6,204 nucleotides of DNA from Candidatus Altimarinota bacterium (GTDB taxonomy: Bacteria; Patescibacteriota; Gracilibacteria; Absconditabacterales; Absconditicoccaceae), in contig WFMP01000098.1 in assembly GCA_015489035.1 (NCBI GenBank), positions 1 to 6,204 on the forward strand, given 5' to 3'. The notes below the pieces were generated by a model. The model saw nothing but the letters and a program-made list of their open reading frames with translations, did no database searches and was not told the DNA's origin. Below, one piece after another: positions 1 through 6,204 of this stretch. The translations under genes were made by a program, and so were the position numbers. The stretch's first letter is position 1; each line of letters starts with the position of its first letter.

Positions 1-975
1 AAATAACTTCTCAAACATAAAAGAAGTATCTTTTTGAACTTTTGATTTTAATGTTTCTTCATCCAAAATTCTAATATCAAATTCAGGTTGTACAGCTTTT
101 CTATATTTATCATCATAATATTCCATAGGATGAACCATTTGAAAAGGTCATTTTATCTCCATCCACAATTCATCTACTTTTTGCCATTTTCACAAAAGTT
201 TTGTAATATCTATTTCTAAATAAGCTTCTTTGATAGCTTGTAAATAATTCATAATAGCTTGTTTTTCATTATTTTCTTGATCTTCTAATTTAGAGATAAA
301 CTTATCAATAGATTGTATAATTTTATTTATCTCATTTGGGAAAGCTCGAGCATAAGAAAGCATTTTTCATCATTTTAAAACAGTATAAGATCTATCTGTA
401 TATTCTCCAGCTTCATCTTTTTCTAACAAATCTTTATTTTTTAAATAAGCCATTATTTTTTCACTATCTTTTTCAAACATTTTATCCAAAGCCTCATTTT
501 GCTTTTCTATGTAATCTCACCAAACATAATAAAAATCATTAAAAGAATTTACAATATCTAAAGTTCATTCTAGTAAAGTAATATAAAAATCATTTAATAA
601 GTTTTTTTCTTTTACATTTTCAATAAATTGTTGAAAATATTCATTGTATAATTTTGATGTAAAAATATAAGATTTTTGTAAAATTTTTTGTTTATCCTGT
701 AAAGTATTTGGAATATCTACTCTCAAATTTTTTGTATTTTCTCATATTTTTTTATTAGCTTCATCTAAATAAGATTTTAAAATAGGAGTTTTTAAATTTG
801 CAATTCTCTCACAAGCTACATAAATTGTTTTTTCATTTTGCTGTAATCATAATTCATTCAAAAATTCACTTACAATAGAATTTACTTTTCAAGTTTTTTT
901 ATATTCATCAAACATATTTTTCAAAGGTGCAAATGTTTCTTTATAGATATTTATAACTTCTGGTAATAGTTTCAT
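1..975 (-). CDS. CiaB-like protein, N-terminal part (runs off left edge)
   Basis: This is the first 325 residues of a protein that continues beyond the window, read with TGA as glycine. The reading frame is open only with that code: about nine in-frame TGA codons occur, including a tandem pair at 367-372, alongside normal TGG tryptophans and one GGA. The start is the ATG at 973-975; no good Shine-Dalgarno precedes it. Residues 1-250 are mostly helical-looking and charged, with no signal peptide or membrane segment. The best clue is the segment near residues 276-300, GPFQMVHPMEYYDDKYRKAV followed by QPEFDIR, which from memory resembles the conserved HPxEYYEDxYRKAV region of Campylobacter invasion antigen B (about 610 residues in C. 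jejuni). CiaB was described as a protein exported by the flagellar apparatus and linked to host-cell entry, but homologues occur in many bacteria and its biochemical activity is not clear to me. Its role here is unknown. The family assignment is by motif memory only and could be wrong; that the frame is a real gene is much surer. Confidence 0.6.
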
Positions 976-990
976 TAAATTTAATTTAAT

Positions 991-996
991 ATTATA
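991..996 (-). promoter_or_regulatory. Possible -10 box of the CiaB-like gene
   Basis: A perfect TATAAT on the minus strand lies 15 bases upstream of the ATG at 975. No convincing -35 box sits 16-18 bases further upstream. Transcription from this box would begin about 8 bases before the start codon, giving a nearly leaderless mRNA, which would fit the absence of a Shine-Dalgarno. In DNA this AT-rich such a hexamer can arise by chance. Confidence 0.35.
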
Positions 997-1061
997 AAAT
1001 ACTCATTTATTTTTAAATAATATTTCTAAATTTACAATAAAAGAAAAAATTATATTATTTT

Positions 1062-1092
1062 TAATAAAAGAAAAAGACCGTAAACAACGGTC
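1062..1092 (-). terminator. Intrinsic terminator after the 30-residue peptide gene
   Basis: On the minus strand GACCGT (1092-1087) and ACGGTC (1081-1076) form a perfect 6-bp GC-containing stem with a 5-base loop, followed at once by a T-rich tract (TTTTTCTTTTATT). The stem starts 10 bases after the TAA of the peptide gene at 1103. On the plus strand no T-tract follows, so it should work only for minus-strand transcripts. Confidence 0.85.
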
Positions 1093-1102
1093 CTTTAAAG
1101 AG

Positions 1103-1195
1103 TTATACTCTTTTAGTTAGTAAATCTCTAGTAATACCAGTAGATACGATATATACTGCTAATGGTACTACAAGTAACAATTTAACTTTTTTCAT
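1103..1195 (-). CDS. Small hydrophobic peptide, 30 residues, unknown function
   Basis: A 30-codon gene from ATG (1195) to TAA (1103) encodes a peptide beginning MKKVKLLLVVPLAVYIVSTG and ending in ITRDLLTKRV. It has a positive N-terminus (K2, K3, K5), a hydrophobic stretch at about residues 6-19 long enough to enter or span a membrane, and a short charged tail. Support for a real gene comes from its surroundings: a strong AAGGAG Shine-Dalgarno 5 bases before the ATG, a plausible promoter upstream and a textbook terminator 10 bases after the stop. Its single glycine is GGT and it has no TGA codon, so it reads the same under either code. It resembles the general form of single-pass small membrane proteins, type I toxins or short signal peptides, but I do not recognise the sequence and no function can be assigned. 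No cysteine, so no lipobox. Confidence 0.7.
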   Translation of the reverse strand: MKKVKLLLVVPLAVYIVSTGITRDLLTKRV

Positions 1196-1200
1196 ATAAA

Positions 1201-1206
1201 CTCCTT
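1201..1206 (-). promoter_or_regulatory. Shine-Dalgarno of the small peptide gene
   Basis: AAGGAG on the minus strand (CTCCTT on plus) ends 5 bases before the ATG at 1195, a near-ideal spacing. It is notable because neither clpB nor the CiaB-like gene has a recognisable Shine-Dalgarno. It fixes the start of the 30-residue gene. Confidence 0.8.
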
Positions 1207-1212
1207 TTTTTT

Positions 1213-1233
1213 ATCTCCATGATTTCATGGGAT
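1213..1233 (-). promoter_or_regulatory. Hairpin in the leader of the small peptide gene
   Basis: On the minus strand ATC-CCATG (1233-1226) pairs with CATGG-GAT across a 4-base loop; one unpaired base (1216) separates the 5-bp stem from a further 3 bp. It lies between the predicted transcription start (about 1231) and the Shine-Dalgarno, so it would sit at the very 5' end of the mRNA, where it could protect the transcript or affect translation. No T-tract follows it on either strand, so it is not a terminator. Functional meaning is inferred. Confidence 0.4.
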
Positions 1234-1237
1234 ATGA

Positions 1238-1265
1238 CTTATAACTAATTTTAGTTTAAAATCAA
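1238..1265 (-). promoter_or_regulatory. Promoter of the small peptide gene, with palindromic spacer
   Basis: TTGATT (1265-1260) and TATAAG (1243-1238) are separated by 16 bases and match the sigma70 consensus at 4/6 and 5/6 positions. The same -35 hexamer and spacing occur in the clpB promoter candidate. Most of the spacer is a perfect inverted repeat, AACTAA-2-TTAGTT (1243-1256), a possible operator that would place a repressor between the two boxes. Predicted transcription start is near 1231, giving a leader of about 36 bases. Confidence 0.5.
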
Positions 1266-1326
1266 TAGTTTCTAAAACAATAATTCATTATTAGTTAAAA
1301 CCTCCTATCTAACTATAAATCTATAT

Positions 1327-1352
1327 TAAAAAACTAGCCATCACAGCTAGTT
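1327..1352 (-). terminator. Intrinsic terminator of clpB (possibly bidirectional)
   Basis: AACTAGC and GCTAGTT (1332-1338 and 1346-1352) form a perfect 7-bp stem with a 7-base loop, 7 bases after the clpB TAA. On the minus strand the second arm runs into a short T-run (TTTTTT in all). On the plus strand the hairpin is followed by CA and then seven T, so it may also stop any transcript entering clpB from the opposite side. Confidence 0.8.
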
Positions 1353-1359
1353 CATTTTT

Positions 1360-4014
1360 TTATTTCACTTTAAATACTAATTTTTCTTCTTTGTCAGATT
1401 TATCCACTTTTACATCAGCTCATTCTGTAATTTTTCAAGATATAATATCTAATGATAAAGTATTTAACAAATATTTTTGTATTGCCCTTTTCAATGGTCT
1501 TGCACCAAAGATTGGATCCCAACCCACTTTTGCTAAGAAATCTTTTGATTTTTCTGTTAAGGTTAGCTTAATATCTTTTTCTTCTTCAAGCATTCTTACA
1601 TATTTTTTAACTTGAATATCAACTATCATTCTCAAAACTTTATCAGATAATGGATTGAAAACAATAATATCGTCAAGTCTATTTAAAAATTCTGGTCTAA
1701 AGAAATTTTGTAGATTGTCCATCAATGATTTCTCTAAAGTTTCTCTTACTTTATCTGCTTCTTCTGAAGTAAAATCACCATCTTTGATAGAATCTTGCAT
1801 CTTATCCATAATTTCATTTGCTCATAAATTTGATGTAAGTATGATAATAGTATTTGTAAAATCTACTGTCTTACCTTTAGTATCTGTAAGTCTCCCATCA
1901 TCCAATATTTGCAACAAAATATTAAATACATCTGGATGAGCTTTTTCAACTTCATCAAATAATATTACTGAAAATGGTCTTCTTCTTACTGCTTCTGTAA
2001 GTTGTCCTCATTCTTCATAACCAACATAACCAGCTGGAGCACCAATTAGTTTTGCAACTGAATGTTTTTCCATATATTCAGACATATCTATCCTTGTAAG
2101 TGATTTTTCATCATCAAACAAAAATTGAGCCAATGCTTTTGCAAGTTCTGTTTTACCAACTCAAGTAGGTCATAAAAATAAGAAACTACCAATAGGTTTG
2201 TTTGGATCTTGTAATCAAGCTCTTGATCTTCTAATTGCATTTGCAACAGACTTAATTGCATGATCTTGTCAAATTACCTTTTTTGATAAATAATCTTCCA
2301 AATGTGCTAATTTATCTCTTTCAGATTGAACTAATTTTGTAACTGGAATACCTGTCCATTTTGATACTACAGCTGCGATATCTTCTGGTTCCACAATATC
2401 TTTAATCACAAGTCTTCATTCTGTCTTTGCTTTCTCAATTTTTTCTTCAAGTTGTTTTAATTCATTATTTACTTTTGGTATTTTTCCATATCTTATTTCA
2501 GCAACTTTGTTATAATCTGTTTGTTTCTCAGCCATATCTGCTTCATGTTCAAGTTTTTTAATTTCTTCTTTCAATTTTTTACTGTCTATAACTAATTGTC
2601 TTTCACTTTCCCATTCAGCTTTCATAGTATTATATTCTTCTACTAGTCAAGAAAGTTCTTTTTCTATTTCTGTAATCCTTTTAGCTTCTTTTTCGTCTTT
2701 TTTATTATCTCATAATTCCATTTTTAAACTCTCTTTTTCAATTTCTAATGTTCTAATTTTTCTGTCTAATACTAACAATTCTTCAGGTTGAGAAGAAATT
2801 CACATTTTTACACTTGCAGCAGCTTCGTCCATAAGATCAATAGCCTTATCTGGCAATTTTCTATCTGCAATATATTTCATAGATAATTCAACACAAGCAA
2901 CTATAGCTCCATCTGTAATTCTTACTCAATGATGAGTTTCGTAAGCTCATTTAATTCATCTTAAAATAGCTATTGCATCTTCTTTTGATGGTTCATCTAC
3001 ATAAACAGGTTGAAATCTTCTTTCCAAAGCTGGATCTTTTTCGATATTTTGTCTATATTCAGTGATAGTTGTAGCTCAAATAACTTTTAAAAATCATCTT
3101 GCTAGTGCAGGTTTCAACATATTTCACATATCCATAGAACCTTCTGTTTTACCAGCACCCACTACTGTGTGTATCTCATCTATAAACAATATTACCTGTC
3201 ATTCTGCTTTTTCCAATTCTTTCATAATTGCTGTCAATCTTTCTTCAAACTCACCTCTATATTTTGTACCAGCCATCAAAGCTCACATATCAAGTTCTAC
3301 AATTCTTTTATTCAAAAGACTATCAGGCACTTGTCATTTTACAACTTTCAAAGCTAATCACTCTATGATTGCAGTTTTACCAACTCAAGCATCTCAAACA
3401 AGAACTGGATTATTCTTTCATCTTCTTGATAAAATTTGGATAGTTCTCCTCATTTCTTCTTCTCTACCAATTACAGGATCAAGTTTTCATTCTTCAGCTA
3501 ATGCAGTCAAATCTCTACCATATTTTTTCAAAGTATCCATAGTTGCCTCTGGGTCTTGAGTTTGAATAGTTTCTCCATTTCTATAACTATCTATTGTTTC
3601 CTTTACTTTATCATATGAAACATTCAAAGGTAATAAAAATTCTTTTGCTACATCTGTATTATCTTTTAACATAGAAAGAAGTAAATGTTCAGTAGTTACA
3701 TACTGATCACCCATCTGCTTCATCAAATTTTCAGCAGTAGAAAAAACAGTATTCAATTGATAAGACAATCAAATTTGATAATTCCCACTTACAGAAGGCA
3801 AATTAGCTATTTTATTTTGTAAATCTAATTTTAATTGTTTTGTATCAACATCTAATTTCTTCAAAATCATAGGAACATATCAATCATCTTGATCAAGCAT
3901 AGATAGGAGTAGATGATAAGTGTCCATATTTGAATTTTTCTTTTCCAAAGCCATATCATGCGCAGTCTGAACTGCTTCTGAAGCTTTTGTTGTATAAATA
4001 TTAAAGTTTGGCAT
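1360..4014 (-). CDS. clpB: Chaperone ClpB (AAA+ disaggregase), complete, UGA read as Gly
   Basis: ClpB is a cytoplasmic hexameric ATPase that pulls polypeptides out of aggregates, working with DnaK. The 884-residue protein is close to the usual 860-870. From ATG at 4014 it shows: the N-domain (about 1-145, two Clp repeats with YHLLLSML and TTEHLLLSML); AAA1 with LDPVIGREEE, Walker A GDAGVGKT at 207-214, Walker B ILFIDEIH (D279, E280) and IGATT; a coiled-coil M-domain (about 400-540, rich in Glu and Lys), the mark of ClpB rather than ClpC or ClpA; and AAA2 with KWTGIPV, VIGQD, Walker A GPTGVGKT at 615-622, Walker B ILFDEVEKAH (D687, E688), arginine finger in FLNRLDD (R779) and GARPLKR near 837-843. 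It ends at TAA 1360 with a Lys-rich tail. About 28 in-frame TGA codons occur, many on invariant glycines, mixed with GGT, GGA and GGG; tryptophan is TGG. No Shine-Dalgarno is seen. No IGF/IGL-type ClpP-binding loop was noticed, fitting a disaggregase rather than a protease partner. Upstream CIRCE-like sites suggest HrcA heat-shock control. Confidence 0.97.
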
Positions 4015-4086
4015 GTTTATTTTTTATTTAATTTATAAATATATTAAAAGTTTACTCTATTAAATTTCAATTTCAATTTATTTTTT

Positions 4087-4113
4087 ATAGCACTAAATAA
4101 ATCAGTGTGCTAT
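4087..4113 (-). promoter_or_regulatory. CIRCE-like operator 1 (predicted HrcA site) of clpB
   Basis: ATAGCACTA-N9-GTGTGCTAT has exactly the 9-9-9 layout of the CIRCE element, TTAGCACTC-N9-GAGTGCTAA, matching 7 of 9 bases in each arm; the two outer 7-base arms ATAGCAC and GTGCTAT are perfectly complementary. It begins one base downstream of the predicted -10 box, so it would cover the transcription start and the 5' end of the mRNA. This is the classical position for repression by HrcA, relieved on heat shock. The sequence match is seen directly; HrcA binding is inferred. Confidence 0.72.
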
Positions 4114-4114
4114 A

Positions 4115-4142
4115 TTTATAATTATTTATTTTAAAAAATCAA
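4115..4142 (-). promoter_or_regulatory. Promoter of clpB between two CIRCE-like sites
   Basis: TTGATT (4142-4137) and TATAAA (4120-4115) are separated by 16 bases, matching the sigma70 consensus at 4/6 and 5/6 positions. Transcription would start near 4108, inside CIRCE-like site 1, giving a leader of about 94 bases before the ATG at 4014. The leader is almost all A and T and has no Shine-Dalgarno. The location between two operator-like repeats supports the call more than the hexamers alone. Confidence 0.6.
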
Positions 4143-4147
4143 GAAAA

Positions 4148-4174
4148 ATATCACTTTATTTACTTAGGTGCTAT
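4148..4174 (-). promoter_or_regulatory. Degenerate CIRCE-like operator 2 upstream of clpB
   Basis: ATATCACTT-N9-AGGTGCTAT has the same 9-9-9 layout as the nearer site, with 6 of 9 matches to CIRCE in each arm and 7 of 9 positions complementary between arms. It lies just upstream of the predicted -35 box; its centre is 61 bases from that of site 1, close to six helical turns, so two bound repressors could lie on the same face of the DNA. It is weaker than site 1 and could be a chance match in AT-rich DNA. Confidence 0.45.
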
Positions 4175-4193
4175 TTAATAAATAAGTAAATAT

Positions 4194-4219
4194 AAAAAAA
4201 TACTGGACTATTCCAGTAT
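4194..4219 (-). terminator. Intrinsic terminator of the M23/lysozyme-like gene
   Basis: ATACTGGA (4219-4212 on the minus strand) and TCCAGTAT (4207-4200) make a perfect 8-bp stem with a 4-base loop, followed directly by a run of T. It begins 12 bases after the TAA at 4232 and separates this gene from the clpB control region. Confidence 0.88.
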
Positions 4220-4231
4220 AAACAATACTTT

Positions 4232-6204
4232 TTATTTTTTAAGTTTAGTTTGATTATCAGCTATTTTAACATTATTTTTTATTGTAATATTTTTTATTTG
4301 AGCTAACTTTCTTTTTTCACTAGTTGATAATATTCTAAATGGGTATAATTCATTTATTCTATATCATTTTATAATTGCAAGACATTTTACTACATTTTTA
4401 TACCAATTGTATGAAGATGATGAGTAAATATGACTATCTTTATTTCCATATCTAGACAGTCTATCTATTGTAAAATATTTTGATAGATACTTGTTATTTA
4501 ATGCATAATAAATAGCATTAATTCATTGCTGAGGAGTAGCAAATCATATTCTATCTCATCTATCATTATTTCAAACATTTCATACATTGTTTGGAGTAGT
4601 TGTATTGCGTCATAATCAACTTTCAGCATAACCAATACAGATTGCAACATCAGGATCTATTCAAAATTGCTTTCATTTACTTACCCAGCCGGTAAGATTG
4701 TTAAATCAAGATGCAGCTCTACTAAGAAATAGCTGTTCTCTTTGTTTATGAGTAAGTCATTTAGGATAATACCTTATATCTGATAAATCAATTTTCCTTG
4801 TCAATAAATCTTTTATATATTTAAGTCTCCATTGTTCAGGAACATCTTTTTTATTTGGGTATACAGATAAATCCATTACAGAAAGAGGATTTATATGTTG
4901 TCAATTTTTATATAATTCAAAATGTAAATGTGGTCAAGTAGACATTTTACCAGATCATCTAGTTCATTTAGTTCATCAAGACAGTGCAATAATTTCTCAT
5001 CTTTTAACGATTTGTCATTTTTTAACCAAAGCTTTTGAAATATGTCCATATATAGAAATATATCCATAATCATGGACTATCACAATATAATTATAATAAG
5101 TTGAGTTGTTATCTACAACTTTATAAACATAACCTGCAGCTGGTGCATAAATTGGAGTTCACTGAGGCATAGCTATATCTATACCATCATGTTGCCAACC
5201 AAATTTTTTAAAATAATTTTTATCATGAAAGTATGCTGTAATTTTTCTATATCATCTTGAAGGCCAGTTAAAAAATTTATCATTATCTGGTTGTTTAGTA
5301 TATTTCAAAATAGCAGATAAGTCTATAGCCTTAGTTTGAATATTATCTCAAGTTCAATTTTTTATATTTTGGATAGAATCTACCAATTTTACTTGTTTTC
5401 TTTTCAATTTCACTCTTCTTCTAAAAATCTTATCATAATATTTATCTACTGCCTTTTTATTCGTTTTTAACATAGTTAGCAAACCTATTAACATTTTTCT
5501 TTTACTATTCAATATAGTTAATTCTACTTTGTATTCATTTATATTATCTATATAGTTTGCTCTTGTAATATATGTTTTTCTCAAAAAAAAACTTTTAATT
5601 TTCTGAGCTTTTTCGAGTTTTACAAGTAGATCTTGTGTTTTAAGTGATAATAGTTTTAAAATATTTTCTTGAGACAGAGTATGTCATATATTTGAGCTTT
5701 TCAATAATAGTTTTATATCATCAAGACTGTCCACAGAATTATAATAATCATTATTTATTTTATATAAAGCTCATATATATTTTGCGACCTCTATTTTTGA
5801 TATAGAAATAGTTGTTTTTATATTTTTTATCTGTTTTTTAAGATTATCTAAATTATTTGATAAAATTTGGATTTTTAATAATTTTTTCTTCATTTGCATA
5901 TCCTTTTCTTTCAATTTAATTATTATTTGTCTTGCACTCTGAAGCACAATTTTGTATTTTTTATCAATATTTTTTTTCTGGACTTTTATACTTCTATAAC
6001 TTAAACTTGTATCTTCTAATTTCGAAGAAATATTTGATAATTGTTTTGAAGCTTGATTTAAATCCATAAGGTAGGCTATATTTGTTTGTTCATAAATATT
6101 TTTTATCATTTGTCTTTTTTGTTTCATCCAAGCTTTCATAATTTTTTCCTTTTGAGCTTTTTCTTTTAGTTCCAACTGTTTTTTTTTCAATTCTGCTTTT
6201 TGTT
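4232..6204 (-). CDS. Peptidoglycan hydrolase: coiled coil + M23 peptidase + lysozyme-like domain (N-terminus outside window)
   Basis: The last 656 residues of a longer protein are present; any signal peptide or membrane anchor lies beyond the right edge. Bases 6204-5350 encode a Lys/Glu-rich coiled coil, as in EnvC/NlpD-type wall hydrolases. Bases about 5260-4870 encode an M23 (LytM) zinc endopeptidase: QHDGIDIA supplies zinc ligands His (5189-5191) and Asp (5177-5179), YGHIS follows, and GPHLHFEL gives the HxH pair (4922-4930). M23 enzymes cut peptide cross-links in peptidoglycan. Bases about 4740-4320 resemble a lysozyme-like fold: GIDPDVAICIGYAESGLGRN carries a candidate catalytic Glu (4622-4624), then NNVGNVGN and FATPQQGINAI. 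This suggests glycan-strand cleavage (GH73 or transglycosylase type), less certain than M23. About 26 TGA codons read as Gly, including a tandem pair at 4973-4978. With TGA as stop only fragments remain. The frame is continuous to TAA at 4232. Likely roles are cell separation, or attack on host or prey wall; neither is shown. Confidence 0.88.

Noticed and set aside
336..542. 68-residue plus-strand ORF
   Set aside because: It is antisense to the CiaB-like gene, low-complexity Phe/Leu/His-rich, and has no supporting signals.
1279..1292. AATAAT-TC-ATTATT palindrome upstream of the peptide gene
   Set aside because: It is made only of A/T pairs with a 2-base centre, and is expected by chance in this AT-rich interval.
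1201..1326. Possible antisense RNA paired with the small peptide gene (type I toxin-antitoxin)
   Set aside because: No convincing plus-strand promoter was seen here, although the clpB terminator could also act on the plus strand. Not supportable without expression data.
3062..3559. 165-residue plus-strand ORF opposite clpB, and a 94-residue one at 1655-1939
   Set aside because: They lie wholly antisense to the well-supported clpB frame, have no ribosome site and no recognisable domain. They exist because A/T-rich codons on the minus strand leave the other strand open.
1360..4014. clpB as a pseudogene broken by many stops
   Set aside because: The only interruptions are TGA, all in one frame, and many align with invariant glycines; there are no TAA or TAG interruptions and no frameshift.
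1360..4014. Mycoplasma-type code with UGA=Trp
   Set aside because: It would put Trp in place of the Walker A glycines, and TGG is used normally for Trp.
4063..4078. Short tandem AATTTC repeats in the clpB leader
   Set aside because: Only two to three imperfect copies in AT-rich DNA; no sign of a functional repeat or CRISPR.
4891..5073. 60-residue minus-strand ORF within the M23 region
   Set aside because: It is in a different frame from the continuous M23/lysozyme-like protein, whose catalytic motifs cross the same bases.

Overview
The window is very AT-rich, and every gene I can support lies on the minus strand. Read with the standard code, its genes appear shattered by in-frame TGA codons. 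Read with TGA as glycine (genetic code 25), three long uninterrupted proteins appear. The decisive evidence is in clpB, where TGA falls on invariant glycines of both Walker A motifs, of IGAT and of SNLGAN, while tryptophan is still TGG. All three visible stops are TAA. TGA=Gly is known from Absconditabacteria (SR1) and Gracilibacteria (BD1-5/GN02), so the DNA most likely comes from one of these candidate-phylum bacteria, typically small-genome, host-dependent or predatory cells. I cannot say which of the two.

Layout, in minus-strand transcription order from right to left: (1) 6204-4232, the C-terminal 656 residues of a peptidoglycan hydrolase, with a long coiled coil, an M23 (LytM) zinc endopeptidase domain and a C-terminal lysozyme-like domain; its intrinsic terminator is at 4194-4219. 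(2) 4174-4087, a regulatory region with a sigma70-type promoter flanked by two CIRCE-like inverted repeats, the operator type bound by the heat-shock repressor HrcA. (3) 4014-1360, a complete clpB disaggregase of 884 residues, with a terminator at 1327-1352. (4) 1265-1062, a compact self-contained unit made of a promoter with a palindrome in its spacer, a short leader with a hairpin, a strong Shine-Dalgarno, a 30-residue hydrophobic peptide gene and a terminator. (5) 975-1, the N-terminal 325 residues of a protein resembling the Campylobacter invasion antigen B (CiaB) family.

Each visible gene end except that of the CiaB-like gene (outside the window) has its own hairpin-plus-T-tract terminator, so the genes look monocistronic rather than an operon. 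They share no obvious pathway: protein quality control (ClpB), wall remodelling or possible prey-wall attack (M23/lysozyme protein) and a CiaB-like protein of unknown role here. No tRNA, rRNA, CRISPR array, insertion sequence or attachment site was seen. I found no clear new multi-gene system. The most unusual items are the UGA recoding, the two CIRCE-like operators in a recoded candidate-phylum genome, and the small-peptide unit.
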